Shown here: in pieces, positions 53,731 to 64,000 of the stretch
Numbering within the stretch: position 1 is the stretch's first letter
How the letters are laid out: the number at the start of each line of letters is the position of its first letter
Assembly: GCA_005765155.1 (NCBI GenBank)
Contig: VCCP01000002.1
Span: 2,604,001-2,668,000, forward strand
DNA from: Zelopaecilomyces penicillatus
Taxonomy: Eukaryota > Ascomycota > Sordariomycetes > Hypocreales > Pseudodiploosporaceae
Reading direction: 5' to 3'
DNA length: 64,000 bases
Notes under the pieces: generated by a model
The model's database searches: none
Told to the model about the DNA's origin: nothing
The model's input: the letters and a program-made list of their open reading frames with translations, nothing else
Program-made: the position numbers and the translations under genes

Positions 53731-56700
53731 ATTATTTCTTTATAAATAATATAAGAATTTATTAAAAGCTTTAATAATAATTATAAATTCTTTATTATAA
53801 ATTAAATAATTAAGTTTTAATTTATAAAGTTTCTTAAAATAAAGGATAATAAACTATAATTTATTTTTATTATTTTATTATTTAATTTATATTTTAATAA
53901 TATTGTTTAAAGTATTAATTTCTAATTTTATAGATTTAATTAGATTATATATTATTAATATAGATTCTTTATAGATTTATTTTTTAAATTCTTTAAATAT
54001 AATATTTATATTAGGTTTTTATAGGAATTTATAATCTTTTTTAATATATTTAATAAATAATATAATTATTTTATTATAATTATAAATAAACTTTTAATAA
54101 TAATTAATAAAACCTAAAAACTTTTATATATTTATAATATTTTATAATATTAATTAATTATATATTATAATAATTTTTATTAATTTTATTTAAATTTTAT
54201 TAAATAAGAAGATATAGCTTAAGAAAATAATTATTTATTTATAAAATTTATATTTTTTTAATTTAAAAAAAGATTATTATCTTAAAATAATTATAATACC
54301 TTATAGATATATTCTTTATATTCTTTTTTTATTTAAGAGAAGATTAAGATATTTTTTAAATAGATTATTATAAAGATATTTAAATATTCTTAAAGAATAT
54401 TATTAATTATATATTAGAATATTATAAAAGTATTAATTAAATTAAAAGATATTATTAAATATTTAAAGAATCTAAATTTAATTTTAAAAGTAGTTTTTTA
54501 TTTATTATCTTTTTTTATTTAAATTAAATTATATACTTCTTTAAGATTTAAGGTAATAAATTAATTTATTTTTTAATTAATCTATAGATTATTATTAAAT
54601 AATTAAGAATAGCTTAATATAAGTTTATATTTTTTAATATTTATTATATTAAATATAATACTATCTTAATATCCTTAGACTTTAATTTAAAAATAATTTA
54701 TCTCTTTATTAATCTATTCTTTATTATAAATAATATTCTTTTTTAGGTTATATAAGAGATATAATTCTTTTTTATTTTATTATAGTAATTATATATAATT
54801 TATAGCTTTTAATAATATATAATTATTTATTATTTTATTATTTATTAAAATATAAAAATAATATCCTATAATCTATATCTTTATTATTAATTTAAGCTTA
54901 TTTATATTTATAATATAAAGAGTCTTTTTTATTAAGGGGTTATATTATAACTCTTTTATGAATAATTTTATTTATTGTTTAAGTATTTAGGATTATATTT
55001 ATTATATAATCTATTATATTTAATTCTATTTAATCTAATAATAATTTTATAATATAAATCTTAATCTTCTTAACTTCCTTTATAGGTTTAAAAATTAAAT
55101 TCTTATTAATAAAGTTTCTTTATTTTTATATATATATAATAATTTTCCTTATAATACTATTTATAAGCTATCTTAATATAGTTTATTATATATTTTATAT
55201 AATATAATAATCTTTTATATATATTATTATTTAATATATAGATTTTATATTATTATATTAATTTTTATTATTAATATATATTATAATTAAAGAGTCTATA
55301 ATTATTTATTTCTTTTTTTTATAATTAATAATTAATAATTTATTATAATTTAAATAAAGTTTTTTTTTATAGATTTTATAATAAATAGATTTATAATTAT
55401 TATTTTTAATTCTTTATTAATATTCTTTTAATTTTTTAAGGTATAGTTTAAATACTATAATTCTGAAAAATATAAAGTATTTAATTTATATTCAATTAAT
55501 AAATTAACCTTTTATATAGATTATTTTAATACTTTATATTCCTATATATTATAGAAAGAATTTATGTTTTATTTTATTCTTTTAGTATTTAAAATAAGAG
55601 AAATTAATATATAATAGCTATTTAATTATATTATATAGAGGGTATTTAAGATCTAGAAATATATAATTATTTTTATATTTAATATAATTTATTTTTATTA
55701 TTAAAGCCCTTTTAAAACAACTTTTAAGGATAAGGATTCTTAATCCTTTTTTAATTATCTATTTATAAATATATTTAATAATTATAATTTAAATATTAAT
55801 TTAATTTAAGTTATATAATACCTATATAATTTTGGTTATAGCTTTTTTAAGATATTTATATATAATACTTTTAAATAATAAATATAATATTATATAATAT
55901 TTTATTATTTTAAGAGGTTTATTATCCTTAGATTTTAATAAATTAAAATCTAAACTTTTATTAATAATTTTTTTAATTAATATATTTTTATTATTTATTA
56001 TAAGGATTATTTATTTATTAGGAATTTCTTTAAATTCTTTTTTTTATTAATATTTATATTTAATTATTAATTTTATTATATTATATTAGATTGGATTAAT
56101 ATAATTTATAATATTAATAATTATTAAGGTATAAAGTATTTATAATCTTTAGGTTATTCTTATCCTTATCCTTTTTAATCTATTATAATTAGGGTTTATT
56201 TATTTTTAATTATAATATATATACTTTATTATATTTTTAATATTAGCTTTTAAGGTTTCTTATTTTTTTTAGGTTATTTATAATATTATAAGATATATTT
56301 ATATTTATTATAATTATAATATTAGGTTTTTAATATATTCTTTTATTAAATAATATTAAGATTTATATAAATTAATAAGGAGTTTTATTATTTTTATTTA
56401 TAATTAACTTTATATTATTATTATTATTAGGATTAGAATTTATAATAAATTAATTTTTAATTTCTTCTCTTATATTTCTTTTCTTAATATATAATATATT
56501 AATAATTATTAATAATAATAGCTATTATAATATATTTAATAAAGATATTAAAAAATAAAATTTTATAAATCTTATTTTTAATTTAATTTTTAATCTATAA
56601 TATATAGTTTTTATTTAAGCTTATTTATTCTTTTTATATAGTCTTAAATATATTTAAATAAGCTTAATAATATAATCTATAATGGATTTTATTTAATATA

Positions 56701-57195
56701 GATTTTATAATTATTATTTTATTTATAGTTATTTATTAATTAATCTAAAGGTTTTTTTAAGTTATTTTTTAAATTCTTTATAATTATTAAAAATTAAATC
56801 GGTTCTATATAAGGATATTCCTTTTTTAAAATTATTAATATAATCTTATAAGGTTAGTTTAATTTAAATAAGTATAGTTCTTATTAAGAGTTCTATAATA
56901 TATTATATTTTAATTAATTTTATTTTAAATTAAGCTAGATAATATAAATAGAAAGTATAGAATTAGATAAGGATTAGCTAGAGTTTATTTAGGCTTTTAT
57001 TAAATATTTTAGATTATCTTAGTTTAAGTATTTCTTTAAAATCTTTTTTTATTTTAATTTATATATTTTTTTATTTTAATTTATATTAATATTAATTAAT
57101 TTATTATATAAGGGTTTTTATAAATAAGTTAATTTCTTTATTTAATTTATTTATTCTTATTTTTATTAGGTTATTAAATAGTATTATATTATTTA
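53731..57195 (-). pseudogene. pol: Gypsy-C gag, RT and RNase H remnant
   Basis: On the minus strand: a gag-like region about 57.2-55.9 kb, then RT with the catalytic box reading YLKNIL (near 54.33 kb, expected YLDDIL). An FLGF-type block follows near 54.1 kb, then RNase H with a YDIHDKE-like block near 53.8 kb. It is cut at 53731 by Gypsy-B, and the rest of pol continues at 33797 downward. Stops are TAA or TAG in Gln/Trp-like positions. Confidence 0.65.
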
Positions 57196-57200
57196 TATAC

Positions 57201-57621
57201 TATTATAATTTGCAGTATAAAGTTATAACTAAAGCTAGTAGCGATAGCAGTGGAAGAAAGGCAGCGAATAGTTATCCAGAGTGAAGTCTATAGAAAAGAA
57301 GAAAGAAGTGATTGAATTGCTGATATAGAAAAGAAGAAGGATATAACTAGGAATCCTTCTATCTTTTATATCTATCTAATTCTAAGATAATTTGGAATTA
57401 TTTTAAGATATTCCAAATAACTATTTGGAATTATTAGATATTCCAAATACTAAAACAGAAAGTAAGCACTAGTCTATCCCTTTATAGGTTAAGCTATAAG
57501 GGCTTTATAAGCTTAGCTTACTGAGCTATGCAGGTCTAGCTGCTAGGCTATAGCAGGTTAAGCTGCTAGACTATAGCAGGTTAGGCTGCTATATATAGAA
57601 AAAACCCATTTTATTTTAACA
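57201..57621 (-). repeat. 3' LTR of Copia
   Basis: 421 bp, less mutated than its partner. Contains three hairpin-forming AGCAGGT...GCTGCT-type units at about 57525-57595. Confidence 0.93.
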
Positions 57622-57629
57622 CTCCCTTT
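57622..57629 (-). promoter_or_regulatory. Copia polypurine tract
   Basis: AAAGGGAG on the minus strand immediately before the 3' LTR (which starts TGTTAAAA). It is the plus-strand DNA primer site. Confidence 0.8.
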
Positions 57630-57671
57630 AGCAAGCTATATAGTATATAGCTAGCTCTTTATAAGGGGTTT

Positions 57672-60600
57672 TTACAGGTTTAAAAGGCTTAAAAAGCCTT
57701 GAAAAATAAGGCCTGTTAAAGCCTTAGTTAGCCCATCAGCAGGCATAGCCTTAGTTGTAAGATAATTTATCTTAAATAGCTTGCTAGCTGCTTCCTGCCT
57801 AATATAGTGGAATTTTAGCAGGGTATGCTTAGTTCGGGCATGCTGATCAGGGTTTTTAGTATTGCTTATAGAGGCTGTATTATTATAATATAGGTCTATA
57901 GGCCGCTGAAGGGGGATTTTTAGCTCTGTAAAGAGCTCAGAGAGCTATTTTAGCTCTTTTATAGCCTCTACTAAAGCATCTGATTTAGCTTCTGTAGTTG
58001 AGAGGCCTATAGTGGTCTGTTTTTTAGCCTTTTAGCAGATAGGCCCGCTAGCTAGCTTAAAGAGGTACCTGTAGGTGGATTTGCTAGTGGTTTTACAGCC
58101 TGCAAAATCACTGTCTGAATAGCCTAGCAGCTGAAGAGCTGGCTGTCTAGCCTGTATAAGGCCTGAGGCCTTATATAAGATAGCTAGTTCTTTAGAGCCT
58201 TTTAGGTACTTTAGAAGGTTCCTAGCTGTGTTATAGTGGTTGATATAGCCCTGTTATATATATCGAGAAAGCCACTGTATTGGAAAGGCTATATCAGGCC
58301 TGGAAAGCAGTATAAGATATATTAAAGTCCTTATAATCTGCTGATAGGTCTGTTGTTCGGTAGGGGTAAGACCCCTTTTTAGGGGTTCTTTTAGTGCCCC
58401 GGGCTGTAGGGGGATAGCTGTAGGGGTTGCATCTTGTAGCTGAAAGCGCTGAAGAGCCTTATCAATGTACTGAGACTGGTGTAATCATAGCTCCTTTTTA
58501 GCCCGGTTACGGCTGATTTGGACCCCTAAGAAAAAGGCTACAGAGCCTCTATCTTCTATAGCAAAAACCTTATTTAACAGGCGTTTTAGCCTGTTAATAT
58601 AGGGTAGGTCGGGTCCTATAATAAGGCAGTCATCAATGTAGGTGATAATAAAGGTATTAGTCTGGGCGTTGATAAAGACAGCTGGGTCAGAGACTAAGGG
58701 TTGGAACCCTAGGGTAGCTAGCAGCTTAATTAGCTGCTGTTGCCATTCACGGGGGCCTTGCTTTAACCTGTATAGGGCCTTTTTTAGCAGGATAACCTGT
58801 TTTATAGTAGGGTTATAGCCTAGCTTAGCTAATAAGGCTGTTAAAGGCTGGTTTCCAGGGGTCTGGGTCTCTATAAAAGAAGAGAGACCTTCTGGAAATT
58901 CTATAAAAATATCCTCAGATAACTGGCTGTTTAAAAAGGCCCTTATAAAATCGATTTGTTCGATTTCCCAGTTATAAGAGGCTGCTAAAGCTAGTAAAAT
59001 CCGCTAAGTAGGGGGAATACTAGTAGCTGCAAATGTTTTAAAGTAGTCTTTTCCTTCAATTTGTATAAAACCCTTTATAATAAGCCTGGCCTTATATTTT
59101 AAGGGCTGATTTTGTGAATCCTTTTTAAGCTTAAGAACAAGCCTATTTTTCAGGATTTTTCGGTCTTTTGGAACCTCTGAAAAAGGGATAAAATACATGA
59201 CTTTAGCTTGTAAAATCTGATGGAATTCGCTATAAATAGCACTAATCCATTGTTTTTTAGCAGGGTCTTTTAGGGCTTGTTTCCAGCCAGCAGATTCTGA
59301 AGAAGCCTTAGCAGTGAATTTTACCTTTAGCTTATAGCAGATATCTATAGGGTAGGCAAGATCTAGCTGCATAGGTTCAGAGTCTTCTAACAGCTGTTCA
59401 GGCTGTTCAGTAGGCTGTGGCAATTGTGTTACAGGCTGTGATATAGGCTGTGGTAGCTGTTATAGCGGTTGTGGCAGCTGTTATGGCATCTGTAGTACAG
59501 GCTCTGGCAGCTGGATAGGTCTTCTGGCTTGATCAAGGGCTTGTAAATCGGTCAGATCCTTTAGGGTAGGTTGATCTGTTGATTTTGGCGGGGTATAAAG
59601 CTCTTCTAATTCTCCCTCTAAGCTAGAAGAGCTCTGAAGACTGTGAAAATTGCCCTTAAGGCCCTGACTTATAGGGCCTATTCCTTCTATAATATAAAGA
59701 AAAGAGGTCTTAGTTACCTGCCAGCAGGAAGGTATATAGACCGAATAGATGTTTTTGCCTAGTGTGGCTAGCAGCCTAGCTGGCTCTGTTCTAGGGCTTA
59801 GTTTAGCATCTTGTTGGCGCTTCTCAGCAGGGATAACAACCTTACAGTAGGCTCTAATAGCTCTGTAGGCTGCCAGATTTGGCTTGTTAGCTGCTAGAGC
59901 TGGTTTTAGCTCTTGTAAGAAGAGCTGTAATAGGCTGAGGTCCCTGTTTGTAACCGCTGTACAGTTGATAAGGTTAACTATAGTAGGTAAAATAGCGGTC
60001 CAAAGAAAAAGTGGCAGTTAAGCCCAGATCATAGTGGCCCGTAGTCGATCTAGAATAACCCTTATAGAGCGTTCTGGCAGGCTATTTTACTTATGAATAT
60101 AAGGGCTAGATATACTAAAACCAATACCTTTACCTGCTAGCCAGTCTTTTAATAGTACTGAGACCTCTTTTCTATCATCGAAATGCAGCTATAAAGGGTA
60201 TTTTTTATAGTGGGCTTTTAGCCCTCTAAATAACCCCTTTATAGCAGAGAAAACAGTATAACCTTCCTTATTAGGTAATAAGAGAACCTTTCAATAACGG
60301 GATTTTCTTTCTACTAGAATAAGCCCTACAGAGAGCTTATTATAGGGGGTCGGTTTTATCTAAAAGGTGTCTCCCTCTATAACCTCTAGTACTTTTAGTA
60401 GGTCTGGAATTGGGTTTTTAGAGGGTCTATATACTGATTTAGCCTATATACAAGCTAAACAGAAGAAATCTGCTTCTTTTATAACAGTAAAATCAGGTAA
60501 GCCCGCTGAAATTTTAGCGGTCTTTTTCAGTAGCTGTAGGCCAATATGGCCGAGACAGATATGCTAAATCCCTGCTAGCTATAGCAGCTTTTGGTAGCTA

Positions 60601-62411
60601 GTTTTAGCTGAAAGATCTGTATCTCCCTCTGTAACAGTGTTTTCAGAGGGTTCTAGAAGGGATATAGTATCTTCTAGTGGGTCTTATGGCAGGCCTGAGT
60701 CTGGATCAGGGCTTTCTGGTGTATATAGGCCTGAAATTTCAGGGCTTTTTATTGGTTCCAGCAGCTGTTTAGCTGATTCAGAGGGCTCAGTAAGGTCCTC
60801 GTACACACCAGGGGGGGGTTTGGAGGTGATTTCAACCGCTATTGGATAGCTATAATAGTGGTTGGAAGGCCCTGTAAATTCAGGTATAGGCTTCCCTTTT
60901 TGCTGAAGGAAGAAGCCGTGTTTAGTGAAGTTTAGCAGTCCACAGCAGGTTCAGTCTACTATAAATAGCTTCTCTCGCAGAAGTATACTACCAGAAGCAT
61001 AATACTTTACCCCACTCATTATATTTATATCTATATCAGGGATATATAGTGTATTTTTCAGCTCTAGAGTACTATAAGTCCTGGATTCAAGCCCTATAAG
61101 TACTGTAAATACAGCTGTTCCAGATCCTTTTGGATAGATTGGACCGCTACCAGTTGCTATAGGCCTTGGTTTCTTATTATAGGCGCTATAACTAATAAAG
61201 AGGGTTCTATTATTAACGATATAGCATATTGAGCTAGTATTGTATAGTAGGGCATTCTTTAGGTTAGCGTTATAATGGGTCCTGTAAGCTGTTTCTTCAG
61301 GCTCTATAGCTTCTGAACCTTCTGTATCAGATTCAGAATCAGAGCTCTAGGTACTAGCTGTAGTGTTCTAGTCACCTGTAGATAGGTTATAAGTGCCTAT
61401 TATAAAGGAAGCTTTATTAAGTTCCTTGCTACTAGTAGCAGGCTTCTTTGTTTTTTTATCCTTCTGAAAGGGCTTATAAGGCTGTTTTTTAGTGGATTTA
61501 GACGGTTTTTCCTTCTTTTTAAAGTCCTTATAGGTCTTTTTAGAAGGTTCCTCAGCTTCTCTAGCCCTATAAGAGCTAGCTTTTGCAATTAAAGAGCTTT
61601 TATCTTATAGCTCTTCTAGCAAGTCCGCTATAAGGAACTGTAAATTCAGGGCGTTAAGAGAGGTGCTAAGCGCTGTATGAATCCTGATATTATTCCTTTA
61701 GTGTTCAGCCCACTGTGGAAAAGCTTCTTTTACAGCCTTTAGATACTGATTTATCTGATCTATGGGCTGTATAGTAACTGAAGCTAACTGTAGCCTAATG
61801 AGTCAGGTGTTGAATTTGCTGTTAAATGCCTTTATAGAGCCTTTATAGCTGCTAAAGCTAAGCTTATAAAAGGCGCTATAGAGGGTTCTATGCTGTAGGG
61901 TAGCACTGCGGCAGTATTGCTTGTTCAGTATTTGATAAGCTTCCAGAGGCATTATAGCCCAACTTATAGAGGCTTATAGGTATTATAAGCAGCTGTTATG
62001 AAGTAATAGAAGCAAAATAGCCTGATAATGATCGCTAAGTTAACTGCTTATAGTGGATTCTAATAGAAAATTAGGTAATCCTAGTACCTATAGCTGGATA
62101 AATAGGGCCTAAAGCTATTAATCATAATTATCAGGGCCTTTTAGCCTAAAATCTTTTAGAAAGGCCTGTATTTTCTTAGATAGCTCCTTTAGAGCTAGGT
62201 CACCTAATGGGTTAGCAGACTGTATAGGCTATGGTAGTGACTGAGGTGGCTGAAATTGAGGTTATAGAGGTTCTTCAGTAGTCTTAGCAGTTATAGCTGC
62301 TGTAAATTGGCCCTGTAGCTGTTATAATTGCTATATAAGCTCCTGTATCTAAGATCAAAGAGCCTATAATTCTAATAAATTCTCTTCTATTAAAAGGTCC
62401 TGACCTGACAT
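57672..62411 (-). pseudogene. gag-pol: Copia gag-pol polyprotein, one frame with in-frame stops
   Basis: From ATG 62411 to TAA 57672 is 4,740 nt in one frame, 1,579 codons before the final stop. The known domains share it, so there is no frameshift. Gag: MSGQDLL start, with ELSKKIQAFLKDF near 62.16 kb and a Lys/Pro-rich tail near 61.5 kb. Protease region about 61.3-61.0 kb. Integrase zinc site H..H (HICLGHIG) and C..C (FFCLAC) near 60.55-60.45 kb, core about 60.3-59.9 kb. RT from about 59.3 kb with KYKARLIIKGF and catalytic YIDD at 58629-58640, intact. RNase H with SDSDFAG near 58.1 kb; terminal ADGLTKAL near 57.73 kb. Interrupting stops fit CAA/CAG-to-TAA/TAG or TGG changes. The longest uninterrupted piece is 59004-59423. 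Confidence 0.9.
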
Positions 62412-62993
62412 TTTCAGGATCAGACTATTATAACTAGTAGTTATAGCGGTATAGAGGAAAAATAAGCTTCTAAAAATAAGCTTATAGCTGTATAATAGTA
62501 TTATAAACAGCTGAAAGTGCTGGTTATAGCAGTGCTATAAGTGGCCAGGTCTTAGTAAGAGCCCTGAAAATAGTCAATTAGCTAGGGGGGGGGGTGACAG
62601 GGGTGAGGGTTGCTTGTTATGTGCTAGCTATAGTCGAGTTATAGCGTAGCCGGCATAGTGTCTGCTTAATCAGCCGATTTCTATAGTCTTATATAGGCTT
62701 TTTGTAAAGTTGACTAGCAATTCAAGTGATTAACTGTATTTGGCATAGTCAGTAAAGCTATGATCTGTAATTCTATAAGTCTGAATTAGTAATCCATAAA
62801 TCCGAAAGTGGGTTATGCTATAAGCTATAGGTCTGATGTTTAACTCTTATATATATAGTGTTTTTTGTGACTTCTGATTAGTAGGAAATATGGGTCTAAC
62901 TGGTTAGAGAAGAGGCGAAAAATCTAATATATAAAGAGATTGAATATAGCAGGAAAAAGAGTCTTCTTTTTATAGTCTAGAATAACTATTCTT

Positions 62994-63007
62994 CTGGGCT
63001 TATAATC
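62994..63007 (-). promoter_or_regulatory. Copia primer binding site (half-tRNA iMet type)
   Basis: Directly next to the 5' LTR, the minus strand reads GATTATAAGCCCAG. Allowing two G-to-A changes, this is the complement of the anticodon stem-loop of eukaryotic initiator tRNA-Met (CTGGGCTCATAACC). It therefore matches the internal half-tRNA priming known from Drosophila copia, not the tRNA 3' end. Confidence 0.65.
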
Positions 63008-63428
63008 TATTATAATTTATAGTATAAAGTTATAACTAAAGCTAATAGCAATAGTAGTAAAAGAAAGGCAGTGAATAGTTATTTAGAGTAAAGTTTATAG
63101 AAAAGAAGAAAGAAGTGATTGAATTGCTAATATAGAAAAGAAGAAGGATATAACTAGGAATCCTTCTATCTTTTATATCTATCTAATTCTAAGATAATTT
63201 AGAATTATTTTAAGATATTTTAAATAACTATTTAGAATTATTAGATATTTCAAATACTAAAACAGAAAGTAAGTACTAGTCTATCCCTTTATAGGTTAAG
63301 CTATAAGGGCTTTATAAGCTTAGCTTATTGAGCTATATAGGTCTAGCTGCTAGGCTGTAGCAGGTTAAGCTGCTAGACTATAGCAGGTTAGGCTGCTATA
63401 TATAGAAAAAACCCATTTTATTTTAATA
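63008..63428 (-). repeat. 5' LTR of Copia
   Basis: 421 bp. Differences from the 3' LTR are C-to-T and G-to-A, mostly in CA or TG context. Confidence 0.93.
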
Positions 63429-63653
63429 TATACTATTATTATTAGATCTTAAATTATCTTTTTAAGGTTTTTATTTAATCTTTTAATTTAATAATATCCT
63501 TATTCTTTTCTTTATTCTTATTATTATTATTATTTATAGATTAAGGGGTAATAGATTAGTTAATAAATATTAGATTCTAGTATTATTTAATAAGGATAAG
63601 AGTTTAAGAAGCTATAATAATAAATTAATTAATAAATATTACTTAGGGTTTTA

Positions 63654-63755
63654 TAATAATCTATCTATTATTAATATCTATTAATCTAGGTATATATTAA
63701 TCTATTTATATAATATTATTCTATTTATATAATCTGATTATTAGGTTATAATATA
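63654..63755 (-). repeat. Candidate 5' LTR of Gypsy-C
   Basis: Partner of 31339-31440 and the same length. It lies 220 bp beyond the right edge of the Copia insertion. Confidence 0.55.
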
Positions 63756-64000
63756 TACCTTCTCTTATTTTCTTTTTTTCTTTTTTCTTTCTTTATAATA
63801 TTATTAAATATATATTATTATAATCTATAATTATATATAATTATATATAAGTATTTATAATTAGATTTTATTTCTTTTTATCCTTATATATCCTTTATTA
63901 TTTCTTATTATTTATTTTTAATTATTTTTAATTTTAATTAAATTATTTAATTCTTTTTAAAAAGATTTATATATATAATTAAATATAATTAAAAGAAATA
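63756..64000. other. AT-rich flank
   Basis: RIP-like AT-rich sequence with pyrimidine-rich runs (TTTTCTTTTTTTC) right of the Gypsy-C repeat. No ORF or recognised element. Confidence 0.5.

Larger units (their letters stand above)
57201..63428 (-). mobile_element. Full-length Copia (Ty1/copia) element
   Basis: 6,228 bp with 421-bp LTRs at 57201-57621 and 63008-63428. Flanked by a perfect TATAC duplication (57196-57200 and 63429-63433). The ends read TATTATAA...TTTTAACA, consistent with TGTTA...TAACA before RIP. Minus orientation, with the primer binding site at 62994-63007 and polypurine tract at 57622-57629 in the correct places. A single gag-pol frame lies between. Moderately RIP-damaged and clearly more GC-rich than the surrounding Gypsy-C. 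Confidence 0.95.
31339..63755 (-). mobile_element. Gypsy-C, chromodomain-type, host of the right-hand nest
   Basis: Minus-strand Ty3/Gypsy remnant bounded by 102-bp terminal repeats (31339-31440 and 63654-63755). Without Gypsy-B and the Copia it is about 6.2 kb. Reading from the right: leader (63.65-63.43 kb), gag-like (about 57.2-55.9 kb), RT and RNase H (about 54.75-53.73 kb), then after the Gypsy-B insertion the integrase C-terminus and chromodomain (about 32.9-32.1 kb). A polypurine AGAGAGAGAG sits next to the left repeat at 31443-31452, as expected for a 3' LTR of a minus-strand element. No convincing target duplication was found, so the ends are less sure than the internal reading. Confidence 0.68.

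Noticed and set aside
60367..60849. Plus-strand open frames in the Copia
   Set aside because: They lie opposite the integrase/protease part of the minus-strand gag-pol frame and have no domain.
61400..61588. 62-codon minus-strand frame in Copia gag
   Set aside because: Out of frame with the gag-pol reading from 62411; a shadow of the Lys-rich gag tail.

Overview
The window looks like a nuclear chromosome segment of a filamentous ascomycete (Pezizomycotina) with compartmentalised AT-rich blocks. Evidence: two intron-bearing fungal genes with short GT..AG introns, Gypsy, Copia and LINE retroelements, and very strong RIP-like decay (repeat-induced point mutation: C-to-T and G-to-A, mainly CpA/TpG to TpA). 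Most of the 64 kb is below about 20-25% GC by eye and has no long ORF. The species cannot be told from the sequence. LAYOUT, LEFT: positions 1-2349 hold the end of a Gypsy element (family A) coded on the plus strand. After a 0.7 kb unassigned spacer, 3049-26736 is a second family A Gypsy on the minus strand (A-old). It carries two nested insertions. A sister family A element (A-young, 3838-13255) is flanked by a CCTTT duplication and itself carries a solo Copia LTR (8233-8707, ACTTT duplication). A GC-rich, nearly intact LINE (18869-24507) has a 13-bp duplication. The two family A copies serve as empty-site controls for each other's insertions. MIDDLE: a roughly 3 kb island (about 27.65-30.85 kb) of normal base composition holds two apparently intact, convergent genes. 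One is a FUN14-family mitochondrial membrane protein (plus strand, 3 exons). The other is a cytosolic/mitochondrial Xaa-Pro aminopeptidase P (minus strand, 4 exons). Their coding ends are 21 bp apart. RIGHT: a second nest. Gypsy-C (minus strand, 31339-63755, 102-bp terminal repeats) is interrupted by Gypsy-B (plus strand, 33798-53730, 184-bp LTRs, ATTAT duplication). Gypsy-B is interrupted by Gypsy-D (plus strand, 38975-51806, 395-bp LTRs, TATTT/TATCT flanks). Gypsy-C is also interrupted by a full-length Copia element (minus strand, 57201-63428, 421-bp LTRs, perfect TATAC duplication). The Copia gag-pol frame is still uniform and broken only by stop codons. The solo LTR at 8233 belongs to the same Copia family. 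HOW IT FITS: each layer's decay roughly follows its age in the nest. The Gypsies are almost saturated with RIP-type transitions, the Copia is moderately mutated, and the LINE is nearly clean with two in-frame amber codons. No complete autonomous element remains apart from possibly the LINE ORF1. No RNA gene, CRISPR array or prokaryotic-type system was seen. The least explained stretch is about 4.6 kb inside Gypsy-D, downstream of its integrase, which keeps a long RIP-broken reading frame of unknown function.
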